From Gavia stellata (Eukaryota > Chordata > Aves > Gaviiformes > Gaviidae): a DNA stretch of 64,000 bases. The notes beneath the pieces were generated by a model. That model worked only from the letters and a program-made list of their open reading frames with translations. It was not told where the DNA came from and made no database searches. The position numbers and the translations under genes are program-made. Within the stretch, counting starts at the first letter, position 1; every line of letters starts with the position of its first letter. The DNA is taken from assembly GCF_030936135.1 (NCBI RefSeq), contig NC_082597.1, forward strand, positions 43,221,095-43,285,094, given 5' to 3'. Positions 1 to 13,114 of this stretch are shown one piece after another.

Positions 1-3000
1 ATTAAAGAAAGTTTTATTTCTGGAACCTTGACAGATTTTTAAAGTAACGTAGGCTTTTCTTACCACTGAAGCCCGCATCTTTATTACAAAGCCAAACTGT
101 TCTCTCTGAAACCACATTATGCATGTTGTAACAGTACTCTCCCACAGATGATGAACACTTAGAACATATTTTTCCATGTGAATCATCCTTTCACTTAAAA
201 ATAAATTCTCTTATTAAACAAAACACAACCATGTGACAAGTTTTGTAGGTTTGTCTTCCATCTCTCCTTTTCATTAGACTATTAATATTTTATTGCTGTT
301 TCAAATAATTTTCTGATAATTGCATCATTTTTCCTCTTTACCCACCCCCCATTTTCTTTTCAACATAATATAAAGCAATTTCCATCCTCACTTTGTTGCA
401 AGCACACACCTACATAAAATAAATGACCAAGAACTCATCCTGCAGTGGGATGAATGCAAATAGCTCTGTATTGCTCCTTGAAACCTGTGGTCACACAGCT
501 GTAATTCAAGTTGCCTGTCTGCATTTCTCTGCTGGAGAAAGCCCTTAAAGAGAAACAAAGCCATCATTACAATCCCTGACACTGATCACTGAAGAAAACA
601 GAGTCTCCGCAATTTTTTATGCTTTCCTTCAAAACTAGAAGGTTACGAGGGAGCACGAAAAGCATATGTTGTTGTAAGGCTGGCACTCTGGATCAGCATC
701 CATCACCAGATGCTAAGTCTTGCCACTGGTGATACGGCTTTTCATGGGTATTATCTCTCTATTTCACAGCCCCAGATAAAAGGCAACAAGATCCCAAATT
801 CCAGGAGTGATTAGTTTTGATAATTGTTCTGATGCTTCCTTTGTGCAATTTACTTCTATAAATACACACTAGGGGAATCATTTGTCTAGTGTACCATGGC
901 ACAGTAATTTCCTATATGATTTCATCCAATTGCTGCAGGAACTCATTTGAGCAATTGTTAATTAATCATTAACAATCATTAACTTCGGGTAGCAATGATT
1001 GCTAATCAAGATTTCCATGCTGCATTTTTAATGTCTGAAGGTTCATCATTCATCAAATTAGTAACATTTTTTGTTATTTGAGGAAAAGAAACAGTATGCA
1101 TCCCATCCATTCAAAGGAACTGTTAGTAACATCTTTGCCTTTAAAATCATTATATGCCTTCACTCTGGCTGTTGTAAAAGTCAGAGGCTTTTTTGCTGCA
1201 TAAATTACTTGAAAATATTTTGCAGTTTAAGTTAACAATGCTTCCCCATTGTTCATGCTACTTACAATTGTGCTATTAGGAACAACCATGAAAGTAGCAA
1301 CGCCACTCCAACTATTTCCCTCATGGTTAATCTTCTTTGCCTCATACCTCATGGCTTTGAAAAAAAACCCAGCTACCTGTAATACTTTTAATACCACCTT
1401 TTTCTCAATAATCTATTTTTCTATTAGTGTACCCTTATAGCCCATCAGCACAGTGCTTGTAGATGAGGTGGATGTTGCTGCACCAAGACTTTGTGCAGCT
1501 CTGCAGTAGAGGAACATGTAATTCTAATTTTCTTTCACACTGCAGTGACTTTGCAGTGTCCCCGCAGAAAGAAGAGAGTGGCACAGCCTATGGATGACAC
1601 GCAGATGTCAGGAAGAAAAGCCGGCCAGGTGTCTCTGCTCTCCGTCCTCCACACCTTTACCTGCCATCCTTGATAGCAATGGCAGTGGGAAGGAAGGGGC
1701 AAGGGTGGAGCGCAGCTGCAGCTGGGCTCCACTGCACCTCCAGCGAGGACAGTCACGCTCTGTGGCTTGACCAGGCTGCACCAGCCAGCCCACGTACTTC
1801 CAGTCCCATATGGGACTTCGGGTGACCACGTGGGAGGAATCGGATGTGAGAAGTCAAAGATTTCCCCTTTCTGAGGTGCGATGGAGAAGCAGCCCAGAAG
1901 CTGCCATGTTTACAGCAGGATGTTTGCAAGCACTGGGAGGACGGGGCTGGCAGGCTGCCTAAACCCCTGGCTCCCAGCTCTGCTCCAGCATCCTGGACTC
2001 AGGCAAGCAACTCCCTTGGGTGTGCCTTCACTCCAGCCAGAAAAAAGGGAGTAATAATTAACTCACAGGGCTGTGAAGTACCTGAACAAGAAAAGAACAG
2101 CATATTTGAACAGCACCTCCATCCAGCTGAGCCTACCTCCATGATGCCTGAGCGAGCTGCAGGACCCTGCCACGCCAGCGCTGCGCTTATCAGGGTGTGA
2201 CCCACCAGCCTCGGGATGGAGAGGTCAGCTGCTCCTATCACTGCATGTACTGAGATAAACTGCTCACACACTCACCTCACCGGGAGCTGTAAAGATTAAG
2301 GTTGGCAAGTCAAGTCCCTTGACAGTGAAAATGCTATTGAATGGCGCTTTTTATCACTGCTGCTTGCAGCACAAATACTTGCTATTACATTTATTATTAA
2401 AACACGTTTCCCATAGAGCTGCAGATTGCGAGGCCATGAATAGTAGTGGGCTGAAATCAGGGTGATCTTATTTCAAGGAATTCCAGAGGAATGAACAATA
2501 ATTTGCCACTAATTGCAAAGAAGCTTTGATAAAAACTCTGAACAGATTCCCAACAGCACATATTTTCCAGAGCCTGGCTGGTAATTTTCAATAAAACCCA
2601 AGAACAATATGACCATTAACTCTTATGTTAAATGTCATCCAGATTTTTTCATATAATTCTTCACTGCACTGCATCTTTTCTATGCATGTTTTCATAATTT
2701 ATGGTGTGTGGCCACATTTGGGCTCGCTCAGTTATACATCCATGGAAAAACGTTAGATGAAGGTCAAATGAAGCCCACAAGGGCTGGGTGATTACCTTTC
2801 CTATTCAACTCTTATTTAAAAAATACAGAAGTTATCTTCTAGCTTGTGGCTTCATTTGTAGGCAGATTGCATCTGCACAAACCCCTTCCCACGTAAAGGT
2901 TTAAATACGTGCAGTAGATTCTTGAAACAGACAAGGTCAAGAGCAGTGATAGCATTTGGACTGCACGGTGAACTGCACAGTGATGGCTTATGGCACTGTC

Positions 3001-6000
3001 TGCAGCACTGTGCATGTGCACTGCTTCCTCAGTGAGTCTGACGGAGAAGGAGAAAGAGATGTCTGACCCTGACTGTGCAGCTTGCAATTGGGCAGGACAT
3101 CTGCCTGTGCCCTGGCAAGGTCCTTTGCTGCATTAGGAGGTTACCGGTGGAGGCCTGATTCAAGACCCTCTGTGGTCTGTGGAGACTTCCACTGACCTAC
3201 TGAGATTTTTGAATTAGACTCTCTTTGTGCTAGAGCATGCTAAATAACATGGAATTGTTGCTGAAAAAAAATTCCATTTCCTCCTTGGCTAGTGCTACTT
3301 ACGTTTTCTGATGGTTGTAAATGTTCAGAAAGTTACCAGCTATTTATGAGGCTATTGAAGGCTTCCCAATTGTAACAATACTGTTGCATTATTGTGAGCA
3401 CTTATATAAGGTACAGGTTCATTCTGCTTAAATTTGGTGCCATTTAAAGTTGCAATACCGGTAATCAATACCAGATGTCTTAAGTTACCAGCCAAACAAG
3501 AAGACTGGTGGATGATTGAAACAATTTGTAATACCCCATGGGAAAGTTAATTGTTCCAATTATTCAGCAAATATTGCAAGTTCACAGACAATTAGAAAAT
3601 CTTTTGAATATTTTGTCATCATGAAAGATCTATGTCTATACAGAATATTATTTTAAATTAATATTTCAACTGGCTCATGTTTAATTTATTCTGTGTAGCT
3701 GGCCTGGTTTTGTCCTATTGACAGAGGAAGTAATAAATATATGAATGTGCTCTGATTCCCCAATTCCCTATTTAATAAAATATATTAAAAAATTAAAAGC
3801 AAGCTTTAAGGCACGTCCCACTGCATGGTTAGTTCTCTTAAGAAGATTAGCAGACATTATGGCATCCCAGTCCTAGCTGTGCTGGGATCTCAGCTGCCAG
3901 TTGCTGAAAGGCTGGGATCTCCCCTCACGTACACACAAGTCATTAAAAAATATAGTTGTTGGTATTTTAAGTTGCCTAAATTAGGAGATGTCTTGATATT
4001 GCCTAAATTGGGAGATGTGCGTGATATTCATTAGGCCAAATCCATTGCTGACATAAAGCCAAGGAAGAAATGGTATAAATGCATCTAATTCTGATGATTT
4101 AGAAAGGCCTTTGGTACAAGACTTCTTATTTCAAAATAAGAAAACCAGCTATTAAATTTTATTTTTTTTTAAGTGCCAAAGGATAATTCAAATGAGATTC
4201 TTTGCATCATACATTGTTCTTGCAAACAATCTAGGTAAGGTTTCTTTTCTGTTTTCTGCTTTAGCATGTCCTCTCCACCTCATGACTCTGGTGTGGCCAC
4301 CACTCTGTCCAGCAATATGTCAGATGGAATGTACAAAAGAGAAATTTTGAATGGTTTCGTCTCTTTCTAATAATTTAAATGCACTCTGATTTGAAAAGCT
4401 GAACATTGTCAGATACTGATATATTTTTGCTCAAAAATAACCTGCAGCTTTTTATGTGATGAAGCCTCCTTGAGAACTTTTGTATGGAAGAAAATGTCTT
4501 GTACCCAAGCAAAGCACTGACATTTGCTGGGACGTGTTGGCCTATTTTTTCTGTGGACTAGAACATGACCAGGTATAGCAGCAGGCTGTACCAAGAGATG
4601 ACAGTGTGCTTTTCCTGGGGACAGTAGTTCTCCCTCTGTGTTAAGTTACAGAAGCTGGTTTGCAGGCTAGAGCTGAAGAGCCAGGGTGTCACTCTGGTTT
4701 CTGAAAGCTTCTGCCCAGACAGTGCTGTGCACCTGCACACTCAGTTAAATGATAACTCAAGTTTCTTAAAAGACCTGGAAATTTGGTGTGGATGCTCTCC
4801 ACATACTTGATCACAGATGTGTAGTTTACCCGTGGGACCAGCCAAGCTAGAAACCAAATATTTGAAAACTGGTGCAAATGTTAGTAACTGGGGTTTTTTA
4901 ATAGAGAGTCCATTATAGATGCAATTCCAGGGTCAGGCACAAAGTAAAGACAGCACAGGTAGGAGTGTCAAACAAGCTCTGGCAAATTTGTCGGGCTAAG
5001 TGGGGCAGAGCACGTGCATCGGCTTCCCCCGTTCACATTGCAGCCTGTTAGTAGACTCTGCCACTGAGGACAAGCGTTCAGTGAAGTACTTTTACTGAAC
5101 TGGAGTGGTCAAAGTGCAATTACATATCGCTATTTGTCAACTTTAGCCTAATAATAGGGAAAACACAACCAACCAAAAAGCCATAATAAAAACCACGATT
5201 AAACAAAAACCTGGTTTTCTTCCAGACAAATTTCAAATCTACATCTGAATTCTCCTGTAGTCAGAAAGCAAGCAACCCAGAAACTGCTTATCCTTTCAAA
5301 TATTTATGCTAAAAAACATGGATAGCTGTAGTATCTTCATTTTTGCTAATTTATGTCCTTCTGTATAATAAAATATTTTTAAATTACTCCCTTCTGACAG
5401 CTTTCTAGAACAGCTATAATTTCTTTCCTCCCTCCCTTGCTGTGCTTTGCAAAGTCACATTACACTGCAACGTTTAAAGCATGGATAGAATTTGACAGTA
5501 CTTCATACAAAATGGACTTTTCAAGAACAGAAATAATAAATGCCCAGGAAATTGCTATTATTTCTTCTGTTATTGTCCATTAAATCCATGGACAGGGAAA
5601 AAATACACTGCAAAGTTCCTAAAAGATCCACCAGCCCAAACCATTTTTCAAACACAGAGGAAACTTCAGGAAACTTCAGTGACATGATTTCTGCAAGTAG
5701 GAAATTTTGAAACTAAGAAAATTTCATTTGGAAACCATTATTATAATTTGCAACTTTATTTATACTTTGCCTTCTATTCTGCAAATAGGTTTTCCATATT
5801 TTCTTCCTAGTATTAGGTGTTCCATTTGAGGCCAGGCAGATGTTGTAAGGCTAAAACCTCAGTTGTCATTAGATTTGTGAATCAGTTTTGCTACAATAAG
5901 GAGCTCTAAAAGAGGTGAAGCAAGTGATATTTCTGCTATAGGAAATTAATATTCTTCCATATACTCAAAAGCATTTTTTTGCTGTTGTTTAATGATAATA

Positions 6001-9000
6001 TTCAATTATTTTGCTGATTTACATATTTTGGCCCTTCTGAATACCCTTCATCTTCCAATTAGTTTCCCCATTACATGTATAATTAAAGGCAAATCAGATT
6101 ATGGTGATTAGCATGTATTATAAACCATTTTACTAATTTCTGAGGGCATATTCCTACAAGGGATAACATAAAAATTAGAAGGCTAATTAGGCCAAAATTA
6201 CCTTTGCTAATGAATCTAAGCAGTAGTTAAATCCTTTAACAAAAGAGACATTTGTGTGCTTTGGAGGTTGAAGGTGTGATTCTCAGGAATCAACATTAGG
6301 AAAAAATCCGTGGAGTTTCAAGAAGATTTACGAGGGGCTCAGCTCCAAAACACCTGAACTAATTCTCTGAAAATCTGCTGCCACTGGGTCTAAGTGTGGT
6401 TGCTTAAGACACTCATAATATTGTAGAAGTCTGAGCGGAGAAGTACCTCTGTGTGAAGTACAGCTGTTCCCACTGTTCTTGGGGCTCACAGGGAGAAAGA
6501 AGGAGGTTTGAGGAGGCAATGCCAAATTTTGCACGCAGTGTGAGGGCATGGTCAGGCAAGAAGGACAGCACCCCGCCAGCAGGGTTGGCGAAGGCAGGGT
6601 GTGTGGCCATGTGCTTGCCCCTCGCCTATTGCCCAGACAAAGAGACTTAGCGTTGCAATGGATGAGGAGTTGATGCAGGGACATGGCCAAAGCGTCAAAG
6701 GCAGAAACCTGCAGTGGAGGGACACCAACACTTCTATTTGTCCATGTTGTAAGTGTAGTGGTACCACTCCCTTATTCAACAAGAAGGTATACTGAATTCA
6801 GGAGCAGCTGTAACAGAAGAAAGCATCTCCAGGTGTTGAGGCACAAACCCGCAGCTCAGGAGACCCAAGGTGATTTGCAGCCACAGAGTGAGCCTTTGAA
6901 GGTTGGTTAGTCCCGAACCTTTACATGCATTTGAGTTCTTGACTTTCCTTTGAATTTGGAACCAAAATTCCTCTCAGGGCTTCGATCTCAGTATCCCTGT
7001 CCTAAAGTCCCCTATCGGTAAAAGGGAAAAATAGTGCACCCTACTTCAGATATGCTAAGTATGCTGAAGAGGGAGGAGTGGTTCGACGATACAAATGAAA
7101 GGGTATAAAAGTACCTAAAATCCACCAAATAAGGACTGCTTGAGCTATTGCAGGTGCAGTCCTTCCCCAGGCTCGGGCACTTAATGAAGTGGCAGTATTC
7201 TCCAGAGGCTTCCTTTCCCCCTAGTTCTCGACTGGGATAGATATCTGTGCTCAGCCTGGAACAGAGTATTCCTTCCCCTTGTTCTTCATTGGGATGTATA
7301 TTTGGAATATCAGAGTCAAACTGTTCCTGCTTAACAGCTCTATTTTCAGATGCTAATCACCTGCTGAAACTTTCAGCCTCTGAGCTGAAGTTTTCCAGAC
7401 CAGGTTTCTGCCCCGGATTAATTTCATTTAAATGTGTAAGTAACAAAGTGCAGCTATTCTTGTAGCCAGGGAAAATATTCTCCCTTCATCTGAAGGAAAA
7501 AAAGAAGAAAGTGATAGATTGTTTTGAACAGCTCTGGTGTCAAAATGGGTGGGAGCAAGAAAAGACTGAAACACTGTAGGAAAATAGTCCTTGGAGAGGC
7601 GACAAGCCTTTTGGTGTTCCAGTGAAGCTAGCCAAGGTTTGGGGATGATAGTTTCCATATGCACGACTGGTTTGCACAATTATTTCCTCATATTCTACAT
7701 AAAATGAGGCAGTGCCGTGCATGGTGATACTGTTCTTTGTGCACACTAAAATACCTCACTAGCCGGTGAGGTGGGCTGTACATCCATTGCTCTGCAACAA
7801 GTGAGGGTATGGGAGGAGTGAACATGTGGAAGAGAACAAGCTTTAAGGTGCAAAGGTCTCCATTGGAGGTGATGTTTTTTGACCTGTCCAAGAGCTAAAA
7901 ATTCTTTAAAAAAAATAGGAAAAGACCTACGACTGCAGTCACTGAGCATGTGTGTATGCGTGTGTGGGCTGCTCGTAAATGAAACCTGGTTTAGCTGACT
8001 CCAGCCCCTGTGCATCAAGCTGTCAAGATTGAGGCAGTATACAGTATCAGAGAAAACGAACTATACTTTTCAAGAGGAGTATTTGTGGACTTAGAAACAG
8101 AAAGATCTGCACGGAACAGAACTAGGCAAAAGGAGCAAAGGGATTTTTGGAGGAACTGAGGCATATAAGGGGCTTGTAGCTGTTTTTCAAGTATATCTCT
8201 AGTATTAGGGCAGTGTTGTTTGCAGACTGTGGTCTCTCATCAAAGGACTCTGGAATCCCAAATAGACTGAAGGGACTAGTAGTAAACCACTGTTTAAGAA
8301 AAGAGGCAGTTTTCAATGAGTGTCACTGGCAAAACAGTCTTGACTTGGGGAATTTTACTTAATTTAATCTTTTGGCAAATTAACATAAAATTTTAGTTAC
8401 TGATTTAGATATTGAGGAAAAGAAGACAATTAAACAAACACTTAGGGAAACACCTTTCGTCTCCATTCCCCAGACTTGATTCAAGCCAGACATCTCCCAA
8501 GCCTTGGCTCCCCTTTTTTCCACCATCCCTCACACTCAGTCCCTCCCAGCTCCTCCGGTGAGGCAACGGGCAGCACCAGATGGTGGGTCTGGGCATGAGG
8601 GTTTCTTTCACCTGGTCCTCCCTTGTTACTTGTTTTCATCTGTCCACCGGCCACAGGGGTGTCCCTGCCCCCACGTGGGTCACGCATGGCCATGGTCCCT
8701 CTGAGGTACCTCCTTTGGCACAGAGCAGCTCCTCCCGAGAGTGCATCTCCAGCCATGTGCCCAGCAATGTCCTCCCACATGTCTCCTCTGCCTCCTCTCA
8801 GGTATCTCCCACCCCTGTGTCTCCTCCTGTGTCTTCTGTCCCTTTCCTTAACCATGCTGGAGGCAGGCGCCAGGGATGCCTGGGTGGCTGGGGCTCTGCC
8901 TCATGGCCAACACAGTGAAAGAAATCATGACACTTGTTGAGGCAATGGTGAGTAAGAGCCAATTTTTCTGGAGGGCTGGGTGGCTCAGGGACCTTAGCGG

Positions 9001-12000
9001 CAGCTGAGCAAGCCACAGCGACCTCTGCATTAGGGAGACCTCGGGGCACTGTCAGCTGGTGGGTGCTGCAAAGGAGGGATGGACAAGGTACCAGATGTGT
9101 GCAGTAGGTGGAGAAGAAATGGAAGGGAGGTCAGAGCTGAGCGCACAAGTTACTTGGCCATGCTTTGGAAAGAGAAGGCACCGTCCCTGGCACACAGTGA
9201 GAGGTGTGTCTGAGAGAAGGGTGAACACCCCTGCCCAGACAGCGAGCCGCGGGGGGGCTTGGGCTGGCAGTCCAGCTCTGGGAGCCTGTGGAAAGACATC
9301 TAAGCCAGGGAGGAGTGGGGGGGTTAAGTTATATTATGCCCTTCCTTTAAGAATTTCCTTTTGGCTAGCTCAGGTTTCTGCCTCTTACCCTTCAACGTTG
9401 GCATAGTCAAGGACTGTAAATCCCTCTGTGGGAGGCAGCCAGAAAGTTGGTCACCACCACAGCAGTGCTCTTTGTGGGTTTAGGTCTGTTTGCCTGTTCA
9501 AAAGAAGCTACTGGCAGCTCTGCTCCATGTACAGCGGCCCACATGTCCATTTTTTGTGGAAAAAAGCTAAGTCCCAGCCAGAATTAGGTGAATGTTGTTA
9601 TGCACACTATCACTGGGCAGGGACTAAGGGGCTATCAAAAAAGAAAAAGCAGAGAGACTCCTGGGAATGTAAAGCAAAATTGCCTTAAGTAGATTATTGT
9701 CTCATATCCTGAGTGCTAAATGGATGGGTTCCCTTCCATTTTCCCTGGCCATTGTTGCCGTTCAGCACCTGTGCTTCCTCTTCAACACAAGGTCTTCCTG
9801 CAGGCTTGTACAACAGTTTGTCTGCTGGCACCTGTGAGCTTGGTGGTAGCTCTTCGGCAATGATGTGAACAGTCATAAATCACAGCTCAGGCTGAATTCC
9901 CAAAGCAGCTCGCACTGCTCTCCTGCACTGGGTGTAAAGCCTTGCCACCAAAATTACCCTCCACTTGGAGAAGACCTACATTGAGGCCTGGTCTGGCCAG
10001 CATGAGTGGAGCAGCTAGAAACCTTCCAACACAAGTAGTTCCCAACCTTTCCTACCCCTATCTGACTGTGCCAGGGGTTGCCATCATTTGATTGATCTAT
10101 CTGTTTGTCCTTGTCCTCTGAGGGGTGTCCTTGAACTTGAAATATCTGGACTTGTTCACACTGACTGTCCATAATGGTCATTCTACCACATATTTCATCT
10201 TGTTACAACATTTGCTTAACCTCAGGAAGGTTTTCTGTTAAAGCAAGCCCTAGGAGATAGCCAGATAAAGCTCAAGTGAGTGTAATTTTTATTGCCTTGG
10301 GAAGAAAGGTTTCCTGCAATGTAACATGCAACAATTTATAACACTTTTCTTCCCTGTGGCACTTACAGAATATGTAAGTGCAAAGAATTGCAACCAAATG
10401 CAGAATTCAAGACACAACAAACTTTAATTAATTTTCTGGAAGAATTTATTGTGGGGGAATCAGTGGGAGGTGAGAAGCAGAGCTTTTCCCTGTATTTCAT
10501 TTTCCTTAGCTGTATGTGACAGTAGCTGTCTCTCAGCATGACTCTTTCTCGTAAGCTTGCTTAGATACAGCTGGAAGCTGGCTAGACTGTGATGGATGGT
10601 GCCAAACTTCTATTGTTTGGCTGAAGATGGGTATTTTTGGAGTGGTTTTGCTTTAAAAACAACTATTCTCCTAACTTTCTGTTCTCTCTGAGGTTCAGGA
10701 AAAATTCCTGGTGAGGCAGGAATCATGGGAAAGGTAGAAATGTAATGAGTGTAAATCTACCATTACTCTGAGATAATTTCTTTAGGCTGAAAGATGAAAA
10801 AACTCAGAAGTATTTCCATGCCTGGGTAAGTATTACTGGTGAGCTAGAACATCATGCTCCAGGATAGAGCTTTCACCAAAGAGTAGACAGATGCTGCCGG
10901 GTGCGTACAATCACAGCCAGCTGAGAGCTCCAGCTAGGCTTACAATAGAAATGTTGGCTGCAGCAGAAATGTTGGCTGGGGCAGAGGCATGTGTTTTAAT
11001 ACAGAAGATCCATGCCAGCAGCAGTCGTAGTGTAGATGCAGTCATGCTAGCAAAAAAGTGGTCTTGCCAGCACAGTGTATACAAAGTATAACAGCAACAG
11101 GGACTCCCTTTCCAGATCTTGGCGTCTACTTGGAGGATTGAACTAGAAGCATCTGCTGTTCCTGTGCAAGCTGAAGAGCTGAGGCCTTGGAGGTGGCGTT
11201 ATCCTCTCTGGACTGGGCATAACACACCTGCCAGGGGATGGTGGCTGCTGCCCCTGTTCTGAGCACAGTCCCAGAAATCAGCAGTTCCCACTGGTGGAAT
11301 AGGTTGCACCTTCAAACAGGGACAGGTTTTGGGTGCAGAAGGAGCTGGTTCCTCCTGTGCACTGGGGATTGTGTGGATGTGCCTGTACCGGTGTCTGGTC
11401 TCTGAGAGCTCAAATCAGGGCTAATCCCCGTTATTGATAAGTCCTCATAAAAATCCTGCTAAAAGAGGTAAATCTTGCTAAACTGCCACTTGGCAAAAAT
11501 CACAACCAGCTGGCTCAAGCAGGCTAAGATAACTGGTACTGACAATTTCTTCAAACTAGGCACCCTCAAGGCCCTGCAAAATGCGCCCACATTGATATGT
11601 TCCCAGAGCCAGCATAGTGCGAAAGCCAAGGAAGTCTTAGGTAGATGAGATTTTGGCTTAGCTTGGGAACTAGACACCCCATAACAATGGCTTACCTTGT
11701 TAGAGGTTAGCGGGTGCCAGTGGGAGGGAATTTACATTCACTAGGCAAATGCAAATTCCAGTGAGGAGATTAAATTTGTAAGAGTCTTATGGAAAATAAA
11801 CATCCTGGTTAGGGAGAGAGGCTGGAGAACCAGCACGAAGTATAACCATTGGGTACTTAGACCTCAGCAAAGAGTGTTAATGGATAACTTGATACACAAA
11901 GTGCTGAAGAAAACCTCAAAAGTCCATTTGAAAAGAGTTACAGAAACTCGGTGTGTGTGTAAGATAAGGAAGGAGGCCAACAAACACAGCTCTGTGGAAG

Positions 12001-13114
12001 GCACTGGGAGTGATTTAAGAGACAGGAAGAGGATCCAAAAAGCTGTTCAGGCTGCAGGAGACCCTGCTTCCAAGGGTAACAGGATCCTAATTTTCCCAAC
12101 CTGAGGTGCAGGATACAAACAGGACAAAAGGAGTTTATTGTTAATGAAAAAGTAACCATCTGAGTAGAAAGAAGCAGAGGCAGAGCCCTTATTTCTATTA
12201 TATTCAGTCATTTTTCTGGCTAAAGCATATGCTTGTGGGAAGGAGGAGGATGATAGGGCAGAGAGTAAGTCCTGCCAGACCTTTATTTGAGACATTCACA
12301 CACACACACAAAAAAAGGCATTTTGTATCTTTACAGACTATGGGGAAATGAAAGACTGAACTACCTAGACAGAAGGACATGGACACTGCCAGGACACTGA
12401 TACTTTCAGATACTGGTGAAACTGAGTTCTGTGACATAACAACCTCCCTGATATTTTATCTGGTCTATGATCACATCAAGTCTTTGCACACTAGGCCTAG
12501 ATGATTATGCCTTCCCCTCCCAAAAGAAGTTAAGTTCTTGCTCCTTTTTACACCAGAGATCTTTTTTCTTGTATGCATTACAAGTAAATGCATACATTCT
12601 CTTATGTATCCTTTTAAGAATGTGATTTAATACAGTATAGGAGGCCTGATTCTGCACCACCTCAGTGCTTGAAATCAGAGGGAAACAAAAATGAATAAAC
12701 AACTGCAATGACTTCTTGGGTTTGCTAGCTTTTTTACTTACTTATTCTGTTAACTTTACGTAAGTGGAAATGACTACAGAATGTACAAGGCCCCAAAAGC
12801 TGCAGTGCAATAAGATGTCAATGTTACACCTTCATAGGTCTCTATATTTTAGAGCTTTGCTCTAAAAATAAATCAACACTTCATCATGTAAGCCCCTGAC
12901 TGTGCTATGGCTCATCTTTGTCATTCTTTTTCATTGCACAAAAATGAGCTTTGCAGATGTAGCAGGAAAGCCAATTTCTTCAGACAGTGTCAGAAGACAG
13001 AAGCAGACGGATATAGAGCTGAATTCATCCTACCCATTAAGGTACAATGGGCTTGTTTAGATAACAAACAGATTATGTTATTTAAAAATGGTATGTTTTA
13101 AAAGTGGTTCCATG
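1..13114. other. Intergenic DNA without a recognisable gene
   Basis: All open frames are short and lack homology that I recognise. Most of it is AT-rich. Stretches at about 870-1,110, 2,290-2,790 and 5,740-6,300 are dense in TAAT/ATTA motifs and free of repeats, a composition typical of conserved non-coding elements. A GC-richer, C/T-rich tract lies at 8,500-8,900. A short CA repeat is at 12,296-12,310. Confidence -1.
3972..4026. repeat. Small tandem duplication
   Basis: Two adjacent copies (27 and 28 bp) starting TTGCCTAAATT, differing at a few positions. No function evident. Confidence -1.
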
